In this document: positions 15,726 to 22,868 of the stretch, one piece after another
Numbering within the stretch: the stretch's first letter is position 1
How the letters are laid out: each line of letters starts with the position of its first letter
Assembly (NCBI GenBank): GCA_022447545.1
Contig: JAKVBI010000006.1
Span: 113,699 to 144,387 of the forward strand
DNA: 30,689 nucleotides
Reading direction: 5' to 3'
Origin: Myxococcota bacterium
Lineage (GTDB): Bacteria; Myxococcota_A; UBA9160; SMWR01
Position numbers and translations under genes: made by a program
Notes under the pieces: model-generated
What the model was told of the DNA's origin: nothing
Seen by the model: only the letters and a program-made list of their open reading frames with translations
Database searches by the model: none

Positions 15726-16508
15726 TCAGCTTCGAAACTGGCGAAAATCCGGCGCTCGCTTCTCGATGAACGCCCGAATCGCCTCGGCGTTCTCCGGTGA
15801 ACCCGCCTGGGCCGCCATACCATCACGCTCGGCCAAATCGGCGGCGCGGATTCCGGCTTGGCGAGCCGCCAGCAGGGTTTTCTTCGTGGCCTGCAAGGCG
15901 GACACGGGGTATTGAGCAATCTCACGTGCCTTGGCGAGAGTTGCCGGCAGCAGCTCGTCGTCAGGAAAAGAGCGTGCCGCGATCCCCATCTCGAGAGCTC
16001 GTTCGGCATCGATCCATTCCGCGGTAAAGAAAAGCTCGGCGGCGCGCTGGGTGCCGATGGCCACCTGGAGCATGTAACTGCTGGCCGCTTCAGGAACGAG
16101 CCCCAGGTTCACGAAGGGCAGGCGCAACCGCACGCTATGTCCCACATAGACAACATCACAGTGGAACAGGAAAGTGCAGCCGATTCCAACCCCCACACCC
16201 CGAGCAGCCGCGAGCAGGGGCTTATCGAAAGTGTACAAGGCCTCCATGCAAGCCTGGTAGCCGTTGGGGTGTCCATCGTCGCGTGGTTTGGGTGTCGCCA
16301 TGAAAGCCGTGAGATCTTGCCCCGCCGAGAAGTCCCGCCCAGCCCCCGTGACCACCACCACCGCCACAGCCCGATCTTCGCGAGCCTCGAGGAGAGACTG
16401 GGTCAGGCCATCCCACTGGGGATCGTCGAAGGCGTTCTTCTTCTCCGGGCGGTTGAGGGTGACCGTCAGCACACCATCGTCGAGATCTCTCAGAACCGAA
16501 TCGCTCAT
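15726..16508 (-). CDS. Crotonase-family protein, probable delta3,delta2-enoyl-CoA isomerase
   Basis: This is a 260-residue crotonase-fold protein that binds acyl-CoA. The oxyanion segments are FSAGQDL (60-66) and ARGVGVGIG (102-110). The two glutamates of true enoyl-CoA hydratases are absent (T112 and F132 occupy their places). LGLVPEAASSYML instead carries E140, the position of the catalytic base in peroxisomal-type delta3,delta2-enoyl-CoA isomerases. An isomerase that moves the double bond of unsaturated acyl-CoAs therefore fits better than a hydratase. The start ATG has a strong AAAGGAG site. It is a single gene between convergent parC and the divergent TauD-type gene. Confidence 0.88.
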   Translation of the reverse strand: MSDSVLRDLDDGVLTVTLNRPEKKNAFDDPQWDGLTQSLLEAREDRAVAVVVVTGAGRDFSAGQDLTAFMATPKPRDDGHPNGYQACMEALYTFDKPLLAAARGVGVGIGCTFLFHCDVVYVGHSVRLRLPFVNLGLVPEAASSYMLQVAIGTQRAAELFFTAEWIDAERALEMGIAARSFPDDELLPATLAKAREIAQYPVSALQATKKTLLAARQAGIRAADLAERDGMAAQAGSPENAEAIRAFIEKRAPDFRQFRS

Positions 16509-16569
16509 GGGGCTCCTTTGGAACGCTCGTCCACTCGAAGTACGACGAGCATGCTAACGCGACCGGACG

Positions 16570-16585
16570 GGCAGCGTATACTGCC
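16570..16585 (+). promoter_or_regulatory. Inverted repeat overlapping a -10-like hexamer (TauD gene promoter)
   Basis: GGCAG and CTGCC form 5-bp arms around CGTATA, and the hexamer TATACT (16577-16582) matches a sigma70 -10 box in 4 of its best-conserved positions plus a near match. No good -35 is seen (GCTAAC or CTAACG at the right distance). A start of transcription near 16589 would leave a short leader to GTG 16611. It lies in the 100-base divergent gap with the crotonase gene, a suitable place for an operator. Confidence 0.3.
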
Positions 16586-16610
16586 GTTGAGAACTATGGG
16601 AGAAACAACC

Positions 16611-17513
16611 GTGCAAGCACCCGCCAGCGCCTTGAGCAGCTACGGCCCGAAACGCCACCTTCGAGAGCGACGGGAGGAGCTCTCGAGCCTGTCTTTCTCG
16701 GCCTTCGAAGCCTTGCCTCAGAGTCCGACCCTCGGCGCCGAAATCCGAGGTATCGACCTCGCGGCTCCTCTGGACGACGCAACGGTGAAGGAGCTTCGCC
16801 AGGCGCTGGTGGAATTCAAAGTGATCTTCTTCCGTGACCAAGACATCACCACCGAGCAGCACGTGCGGGTGGCGGGATCCTTTGGCGACCTCGAAGTTCA
16901 CCCCTTCCTCCCTTCCAACACGGATTTCCCCGAGCTCGTGCGTTTCGAGAAGAGCCCCGAACAATCCGGATTCGAGAACATGTGGCATAGCGACGTGAGC
17001 TGGAGGCTCGAACCGTCCCTGGGGTCGATGCTTCGCTGCATCGAAGCTCCCAGGGTGGGGGGAGACACGTTGTTCGTTGACATGGTCGCCGCCTACAAAG
17101 ACCTGCCTGACGACGTGAGGGAGCGAATCGAGGGCATGCACGCGATCCACGATTTCAGCCACTCCTTCGGAGTGGGCATGAGCGAGGAGAAACTCCAGAA
17201 ATTCCAGCAGGAGTACCCGCCCGCACGGCATCCGGTGGTGCGCAGCCACCCGGAAACTGGCGAAAAGATCCTTTACGTCAACCGAATCTTCGTCAGCCAC
17301 CTCGAGGGCATCCCCCGAGACGAAAGTGACGAGTTGATCGCAGTTCTCTGCCGCCAATCCAGCATTCCCGAATTCCAGATGCGACTTCGATGGGAGAAAA
17401 ACTCCATCGCCTTCTGGGACAATCGTTCCACCCAGCACTACGCGGCCTCGGACTACTGGCCCGAGGTTCGCATCATGGAGCGGGCCACCGTGATCGGTGA
17501 TCGCCCCTTCTGA
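16611..17513 (+). CDS. TauD/TfdA-family Fe(II)/2-oxoglutarate dioxygenase
   Basis: This is a 300-residue cytoplasmic dioxygenase that would use Fe(II), O2 and 2-oxoglutarate to hydroxylate a substrate. The iron facial triad is H126 and D128 (MWHSDVSW) plus H276 (STQHYAASDY), and R291 (RIMER) is placed to bind 2-oxoglutarate. The domain begins at TLGAEIRGIDLAAPL, as in TauD. ATG 16596 is in frame, but GGGAGA at 16598-16603 is well spaced for GTG 16611, which I prefer. The frame is also open far upstream, antisense to the crotonase gene. The sulfotransferase gene follows 65 bases later on the same strand. TauD relatives include alkylsulfatases (AtsK), so a sulfate or sulfonate ester substrate is possible. 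This is inference. Confidence 0.88.
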   Translation: MQAPASALSSYGPKRHLRERREELSSLSFSAFEALPQSPTLGAEIRGIDLAAPLDDATVKELRQALVEFKVIFFRDQDITTEQHVRVAGSFGDLEVHPFLPSNTDFPELVRFEKSPEQSGFENMWHSDVSWRLEPSLGSMLRCIEAPRVGGDTLFVDMVAAYKDLPDDVRERIEGMHAIHDFSHSFGVGMSEEKLQKFQQEYPPARHPVVRSHPETGEKILYVNRIFVSHLEGIPRDESDELIAVLCRQSSIPEFQMRLRWEKNSIAFWDNRSTQHYAASDYWPEVRIMERATVIGDRPF

Positions 17514-17578
17514 GTCTCGACCCCGCTTTCTCGGAGAGAGTCCCACGCGCAATAGCGCCGGTTGGAAGAAACAGCGGA

Positions 17579-18769
17579 ATGGATCGACAGGCACCGGACA
17601 TCCGACTCGACGAAGCCTCCCTACTCGAATCCGCCGTCGAGCGCGCCGGCTACGACCACTTCGGTGACGAGGACTTTCGGGTGCATCTACGCGCCCTGCT
17701 CGGCTTCATGGAAAAAGAGGGGCGCCTGAACGACGTGGGGCGCGCAACCCAACGCGAAAGGCTGGTGGGCCTGTTGGCCAACCGCCTGAGCTGCCAATTC
17801 TGGTTCGACCGTCATCCTGAGATCGAAAACGAGGAGATCGACGACCCCATCGTGATCGTGGGCCTCCCCCGAACCGGCACCACCATGCTGCACCGCACCA
17901 TCGCCAGCGAATCCCGCGTTTTCGGTCTGCTGTGGTGGGAGAGCCGTTACCCGGGTCCGCTGCCCGGATGGAGCCCCGAACGGGCGCGAACCCAACCCGA
18001 TCCGCGCATCGCCAGCGCCAAGATCGAGGTCCAGCAGATGCTCGAGGCCAACCCGGAACTGGCTGCCGTTCATCCGTTCGAAGCCGAGAGCCCGGACGAG
18101 GAGATCATGCTCCTCGAACATACCTTCATGAGCGGGAATCCCCCGGCTTTCATGAATCTGCCCAGCTACTTCACCTGGCTAGAGACCCACGACAACAGTC
18201 CCGCCTACGCGTACATGAAAAAACTCCTGAAGTTTCTCCAGTGGCAGAAGAAGCAGCGGGGCGAGAGCGCCGATCGTTGGGTGCTCAAGACTCCACATCA
18301 CCTGATGCACCTCGATCTGGTCTTCGAACACTTCCCCGAGGCTACGGTCATCCAGACCCATCGCGACACGGTGGAGACCATTCCCTCTTTTGCCAGCATG
18401 AACTACGAGATCCGGCTGATGGCGAGTGACCAGGTGAACGCCGAAGAGACCGGGCGCCAGTGGTTCGATCGAATGGCTCGGGCCATGGCTCACTGCCTGG
18501 CCATACGCGACCGCATGCCTGCGGACCGCTTCATCGACATCGACTACCGCGATGCCATCGCCGACCCCATCGCCCAGGTGCGTCGCATCTACGACTCCGT
18601 GGGGATGGAACTGACTCCAGAAGCCGAGGGTGACATGCTGGACTGGGCGGCACGGAATCGGCGCGATCTGCGGCCGAGCCACGAATACAGCCTCGAAGGG
18701 TTCGGCTTCGACGCCTCCGAGCTGAAAGACGCCTTCGCCGACTACCGCGCGCGTTTCATTGAGACCTGA
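17579..18769 (+). CDS. Sulfotransferase family protein (PAPS-dependent)
   Basis: This is a 396-residue protein of the bacterial Sulfotransfer_3 type. The 5'-phosphosulfate-binding loop is IVIVGLPRTGTTML (91-104). A second conserved region (VIQTHRDTVETIPSFASM) matches the 3'-phosphate-binding Arg and Ser of the family. WVLKTPHHLMHLDLVFEHFP is the usual strand-helix before it. The end (EYSLEGFGFDASELKDAF) is also family-typical. ATG 17579 has GGAAGA about eight to ten bases upstream. It follows the TauD-type dioxygenase gene and ends 15 bases from the convergent MetE-like gene. It would transfer sulfate from PAPS to a hydroxylated lipid, steroid or glycan. No PAPS synthesis genes are in the window. 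Confidence 0.88.
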   Translation: MDRQAPDIRLDEASLLESAVERAGYDHFGDEDFRVHLRALLGFMEKEGRLNDVGRATQRERLVGLLANRLSCQFWFDRHPEIENEEIDDPIVIVGLPRTGTTMLHRTIASESRVFGLLWWESRYPGPLPGWSPERARTQPDPRIASAKIEVQQMLEANPELAAVHPFEAESPDEEIMLLEHTFMSGNPPAFMNLPSYFTWLETHDNSPAYAYMKKLLKFLQWQKKQRGESADRWVLKTPHHLMHLDLVFEHFPEATVIQTHRDTVETIPSFASMNYEIRLMASDQVNAEETGRQWFDRMARAMAHCLAIRDRMPADRFIDIDYRDAIADPIAQVRRIYDSVGMELTPEAEGDMLDWAARNRRDLRPSHEYSLEGFGFDASELKDAFADYRARFIET

Positions 18770-18784
18770 ATTTCCGCCCTTCGG

Positions 18785-19948
18785 TCACCCGAACAAGCGT
18801 CGGGAGGCAATACGTGCTCCCTCGACCAGGGAACCCAGCTTCGCCCACACCAGTTCGGCATGAACCGGAGTGAAGCCAGCCACCGAAGAAAACCCGCAAT
18901 CCGTCCCGGCCAGGACCTTGTGGGCTCCCACCACCGAGGCGTAGCGCTCGATGCGCTGGGCCACGACCTCGGGGTGCTCGACGTAGGACGAACTCGACTC
19001 GATCACACCGGGGACCAGGTACTTGCCGTCGGGCAGGTGCAGATCGGCGAACAGCGCCCACTCGTGGGCGTGGCGCGGGTTCGAAGATTCGAGGACGAGA
19101 CCCGCCGGACGCGCGGCGAGCACGATATCCAGGATTTCAGCCAGCGGGACATCTCGGTGATGGGGGCCCGCGTAGTTGCCCCAGCAAACGTGCATCCGCA
19201 TGGACTCGGGCGGAATGGCCGCGACGGCATCGTTCAGAATCTCGACATAGGAAGCGATGATCTTGCGGAAGTCCGACAGGGATTTGTGGGCGAAACGCAT
19301 GTGTCGGGACAGGGCCAGATCAGGGCAGTCGATCTGGAGCAGGAAACCCGCGCGATGGATCGACTCATATTCCTGCCTCATGGCATGGGCCAGAGCCTCG
19401 AGGTAGGCCACAGGGCTGTCATAGTATTCGTTCGCCAGGGTCGTCGAGATCACGCCTGGCGAAGCCGCCGGGACGAATGCCTCAGTGAACTCCACGGCGT
19501 CGAGGGCCGATCGCAGATTCCTCAGGTCGCGCTCGAGCGGCGCGTGATTCGCATAGACAAGTGGGCCCATACACACAGGTCTCGTTTTCGACTCGGCCCG
19601 GGCTCCGGGGCCTGAGAGGTAGTCCCGCGCATATTCGGGAAAGTCGAGCAGGTCGGCCCCAGCTGCCATCCCCTCCCCTTCCACCACCGTCTCGCCAAAG
19701 CCCGCCATCCGCTCGGTCACATAACCCGAATAGCTCGACTTGCTCATCTCGCCGTCGCCCGGAATGTCGATTCCGAGTTCATGCTGACGCGCGACGACTG
19801 CGTGCACGGCACGTTCGATGCCGCCCTCGAACAATGCTGGGTCGATGGCCTCTCCAGCTTGCTGGGCGTCCATGATCTCGAGCAACTCGGCTGGTCGGGG
19901 CAGACTCCCGGTGTGAGTGGTGAGAACTCTCTCACTGCCGCCGAGCAT
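18785..19948 (-). CDS. Cobalamin-independent methionine synthase C-terminal (core-MetE-like) protein
   Basis: This is a 387-residue TIM-barrel protein equivalent to only the C-terminal catalytic half of MetE (about 750 residues). It opens with the family motif LTTHTGSLPRP. All four zinc/thiolate-site residues of MetE can be placed: H253 and C255 (MHVCWGNY), E287 (GLVLESSN) and C351 (GTDCGFSS), so thiol activation is plausible. The N-terminal half that binds polyglutamyl methyltetrahydrofolate is missing. The frame opens at TTG 19954, but ATG 19948 has GAGG at good spacing and is chosen. It lies 16 bases after the amidohydrolase stop in a two-gene operon. It may be a methionine synthase using another methyl donor, or a methyltransferase/lyase acting on a thiol in catabolism. 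Confidence 0.85.
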   Translation of the reverse strand: MLGGSERVLTTHTGSLPRPAELLEIMDAQQAGEAIDPALFEGGIERAVHAVVARQHELGIDIPGDGEMSKSSYSGYVTERMAGFGETVVEGEGMAAGADLLDFPEYARDYLSGPGARAESKTRPVCMGPLVYANHAPLERDLRNLRSALDAVEFTEAFVPAASPGVISTTLANEYYDSPVAYLEALAHAMRQEYESIHRAGFLLQIDCPDLALSRHMRFAHKSLSDFRKIIASYVEILNDAVAAIPPESMRMHVCWGNYAGPHHRDVPLAEILDIVLAARPAGLVLESSNPRHAHEWALFADLHLPDGKYLVPGVIESSSSYVEHPEVVAQRIERYASVVGAHKVLAGTDCGFSSVAGFTPVHAELVWAKLGSLVEGARIASRRLFG

Positions 19949-19964
19949 CGACAACCTCAGCCAC

Positions 19965-21155
19965 TCAGCTCGCGATGTCGACGCCGAGCAATTCCGAAGT
20001 GTTGCCGCACATCACGCGTTGGAGTTGATCAACCGGTAGGCCGGGCATGAGATCGACGAAACCAAGGGGATCAGCCAGACCTTCGGGATGGGGAAAATCC
20101 GATCCGAACAGCACATGGTCGGGACCGAGAAATTCCACCAGGGCCAGGACATCGTCCTCGGGGTACGGCGACACGTAGACGTGGCGCTTGAAGATGTCAC
20201 CCAGTCTGCCCGCAGGACGCCCCCCGGGCCACAGCCCGAAACGCCCCATGCCCTTCTTCTTATTCATGTTGGTCACGAGATAATCCACCCAACCCGAACC
20301 GTTCTCGATGCTCATGACCCGAATTCCGGGAAAGCGGCCGAAGAGGTTGTGGCACACCAGGGCCGTGAGCGTGTCCATGATCGGACGGTCCCCGTGAAAA
20401 GTTGCCCACTGGAATGCCGACTGCTCCCGAACAGGTGGATTTGCATGCTCGCCCCAGTCCACCGAGTAACGTTCGTTGTAACCGGAATCGGCGATGTGAA
20501 ACACGAGAGCAGCTCCCGACTCCTCGAGTCGCGCCCAGAAGGCATCGAAGTGGGGATCCGCCGGCGAGCGCCCGTCCACAGGGCCCGCCTTGAGGTGGAT
20601 CATACGCGCCCCCAGAGCAAGCACCCGCTCGAGTTCCTCGATGGCCAGATCGAGATCGAGCAACGAGAGTAGCGGCACCGCAAAGATGCGGTTCTGGTGC
20701 GCGTAGCCCCAATCATCTTCGAGCCAACGATTGAAGGCACGCAGATGCGCGAAGGTCAGCGCCGGGTCGTGTCGGATGGGGTGTTCGATGCAGACCGCAA
20801 GGGTGGGCAGGAGCACCGCCGCCCCGAGCCCCTGCTCGTCCATGAGTTCGAGGCGGGCGTCACGGTTCACGTAGGCAGGATGCATCTCCTCAGCCACATA
20901 GGAGTCCTCCCACTTCACGTTGCCCTTGTCCTTGAGGATCTGAACCAACGAACCCGGTGGATTGGTCTTGTCGAACTTGGGAGCGATGTAGGTGTAGGGC
21001 TTCTCGTCGAGGAACATTCGATCCTCGCCATCCGGTCCCTTCTCGACCTGGAAGGCGCGATCGCGAAATGCAGGCTCCATGTAGCGCATGAAGGCATCCC
21101 GCGTCTCGTAGTAGTGGTTGTCGGCATCGAAGACGCGATAGTCAATATCGCCCAT
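19965..21155 (-). CDS. Amidohydrolase 2 family (TIM-barrel metal-dependent hydrolase)
   Basis: This is a 396-residue member of the amidohydrolase-2 group, which includes ACMSD- and LigW-type decarboxylases. The N-terminal metal motif is DADNHYYE (10-17), the degenerate DxH form common in this branch. A later His lies in ALVFHIADSG, and the C-terminal acidic ligand is in HVLFGSDFPHPEG. LARLELMDEQGLGAAVLLPT-type segments are usual for the family. The frame runs on to 21848, antisense to the CoA ligase gene, but ATG 21155 has TAGGAG about nine bases upstream and begins the recognisable domain. It is the first gene of an operon with the MetE-like gene and is divergent from the CoA ligase operon. 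Hydrolysis or non-oxidative decarboxylation of an aromatic or acyl substrate is likely. Confidence 0.88.
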   Translation of the reverse strand: MGDIDYRVFDADNHYYETRDAFMRYMEPAFRDRAFQVEKGPDGEDRMFLDEKPYTYIAPKFDKTNPPGSLVQILKDKGNVKWEDSYVAEEMHPAYVNRDARLELMDEQGLGAAVLLPTLAVCIEHPIRHDPALTFAHLRAFNRWLEDDWGYAHQNRIFAVPLLSLLDLDLAIEELERVLALGARMIHLKAGPVDGRSPADPHFDAFWARLEESGAALVFHIADSGYNERYSVDWGEHANPPVREQSAFQWATFHGDRPIMDTLTALVCHNLFGRFPGIRVMSIENGSGWVDYLVTNMNKKKGMGRFGLWPGGRPAGRLGDIFKRHVYVSPYPEDDVLALVEFLGPDHVLFGSDFPHPEGLADPLGFVDLMPGLPVDQLQRVMCGNTSELLGVDIAS

Positions 21156-21166
21156 GAGCTTCTCTC

Positions 21167-21235
21167 CTAAACTCGGAAGATCGGAAACTGGGAGAACGCG
21201 AAGCCTGCATCCCCATCCGACTCCACTTAGTTTAG
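21167..21235. promoter_or_regulatory. Divergent control region with CTAAACT/AGTTTAG inverted repeat
   Basis: The 110-base gap between the amidohydrolase and CoA ligase genes holds CTAAACT at 21167-21173 and its exact complement AGTTTAG at 21229-21235, 55 bases apart. These AT-rich heptamers stand out in GC-rich DNA. They could be promoter elements or paired operator sites for both operons. No regulator gene is nearby, and chance is possible. Confidence 0.22.
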
Positions 21236-21265
21236 ACTCGAAATGCGCTCCATGTGAGGAAGAAG

Positions 21266-22837
21266 ATGGCCGATCCCCTTCCCGCCCACCTCGCGAATCT
21301 CGACGTCCCCAGCGCCTTGGCGCGCGCCGCCAAAGAATTCCCCGGGGACGACGCCCTGGTGGGAAGCGAGGGCCGCTACACCTTCGCGGAATTGGAACGA
21401 GCGACACGCCAAGCGGCCGGGGCACTTGCAGCGCTGGGAGTCGGCCCCGGAGACCGCGTAGCAGCGAGCCTCCCCAACGACACCTCCATCGTAATCTCCA
21501 TGCTGGGTACCTTCTCCCTGGGCGCCATTTGGGTGGGGGTCCACCGGGTTCTGGCCCCGCCCGAAAAGCAGTACATGCTGGCCCACTCGGGTGCTTCCGT
21601 GCTGCTGGCAGAGCCCTCCATCTGTGAGCAGGTAGCCGAGCTTCGCGATTCCCTACCCGACCTGAAGCGGGTGGTGGCGTGCGAGCCAGGGCACCCGAAC
21701 GAGGACTGGACCCAACTTCTGAGCGCCGCCGAACCCTGGGATCTGCAGGCCGGAATCGACCCGCACGCCCCCGCGGCCATCTCCTACACCAGTGGAACCA
21801 CCGGACGCCCCAAAGGCGTCGTCCACAGTCAGCACAATGTGCTCGCACCAGGTGCAGTCTTCATTGCCCGGGGTAGCGTCGAGAAGAATGAACCCAACGG
21901 CGTAATGCTCCCCATGACCATCCTCAACCTGATGGTCCTCGGCCCCCTGACGTCGATCCAGGCGGGCAGCAAGCTCGTGTGCATCGACCGGCACGATCCC
22001 GTGAGCGTGGCGGGTTGGATCCGAGAAGAACGAGTCGCCCTGTTCTCCACTGTCCCCACTGCGATCCACGACCTGCTGACCCATCCCGACGTGCATCCGG
22101 AAGACCTCGCCACTCTCAGCAAGCCTCGGGTAGGCGGTGCAAACTCGCCCGAGTGGTTTCGCGAAATGTTTCGCGAGCGTTTCGGGAGCGACCTCTCCAG
22201 CAGCTACGCACTTACCGAGGGCCCCACCCTCATCACCCGCGAGGAACCCGGAGACGAGCGCGCCGCGGGAAGCCTCGGCTGCGCGTTGCCCCACATCGAA
22301 CTCAGCATCCGTGACCCCGAAGACCGCGAGCTCGAAACGGGCGAAGTCGGCGAAATCTGCGTGGGGCCCAGGCTCGAGGGCCCATGGGCCGGTTTCTATT
22401 CCACGATGCTCGGCTACTGGAACGACCCCGAAGCCAGTGCCGAGGCCCTCCACAACGGGCGTCTACACACCGGAGATCTCGGACGGGTAGACGAAACCGG
22501 ACGGCTCTACCTCGTGGAACGACGCAACCAGCTGATCATCCGCGGGGGTTCGAACATCTATCCCTCTGAGATCGAACACGTGCTCGCCCGCGACGAACGC
22601 ATCGCCGATTGCGTGGTAGTCGCGCGCTCGGATGTGCGGCTGGGTGAGATTCCCGTGGCCTTCATCGAGCCCGCTCGGGGAGCAACCGTCGACCCCGAGG
22701 AACTTCGCAAGGCCTGCCTCGAATCCCTCGCCCGTTATAAGGTTCCCGAATCCTTCCACATCGTGGAGTCGCTGCCGCGCGGTGCGCTGGGCAAAGTCCA
22801 GCGTCACGTTCTCCAAGAGCGTGCCGGCGAAGCCTGA
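21266..22837 (+). CDS. AMP-dependent acyl-CoA synthetase/ligase
   Basis: This is a 523-residue adenylate-forming enzyme that would activate a carboxylic acid to its CoA thioester with ATP. The P-loop-like A3 motif is ISYTSGTTGRPKGVVHS. SSYALTEGP is the A5 region, HTGDLGRVDETGRLYLVERR gives A7/A8, and GALGKVQRHVL contains the catalytic A10 lysine. GTG 21254 is in frame, but ATG 21266 directly follows GAGGAAG and gives the usual start. It is the first gene of a plus-strand operon with a Rieske oxygenase (31-base gap) and a ThDP enzyme. The acid activated is unknown. The neighbouring ring-hydroxylating oxygenase suggests an aromatic or alicyclic acid. Confidence 0.92.
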   Translation: MADPLPAHLANLDVPSALARAAKEFPGDDALVGSEGRYTFAELERATRQAAGALAALGVGPGDRVAASLPNDTSIVISMLGTFSLGAIWVGVHRVLAPPEKQYMLAHSGASVLLAEPSICEQVAELRDSLPDLKRVVACEPGHPNEDWTQLLSAAEPWDLQAGIDPHAPAAISYTSGTTGRPKGVVHSQHNVLAPGAVFIARGSVEKNEPNGVMLPMTILNLMVLGPLTSIQAGSKLVCIDRHDPVSVAGWIREERVALFSTVPTAIHDLLTHPDVHPEDLATLSKPRVGGANSPEWFREMFRERFGSDLSSSYALTEGPTLITREEPGDERAAGSLGCALPHIELSIRDPEDRELETGEVGEICVGPRLEGPWAGFYSTMLGYWNDPEASAEALHNGRLHTGDLGRVDETGRLYLVERRNQLIIRGGSNIYPSEIEHVLARDERIADCVVVARSDVRLGEIPVAFIEPARGATVDPEELRKACLESLARYKVPESFHIVESLPRGALGKVQRHVLQERAGEA

Positions 22838-22868
22838 GTCGATCCCAGATTTCGACAGGAGCACAGCC

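Noticed and set aside
15858-16595. Long upstream extension of the TauD reading frame
   Set aside because: It runs antisense through the crotonase gene. The TauD domain begins after 16611 with local ribosome sites.
21156-21848. Upstream extension of the amidohydrolase frame on the minus strand
   Set aside because: It is antisense to the CoA ligase gene and Arg/Pro/Gly-rich. ATG 21155 has a good ribosome site.
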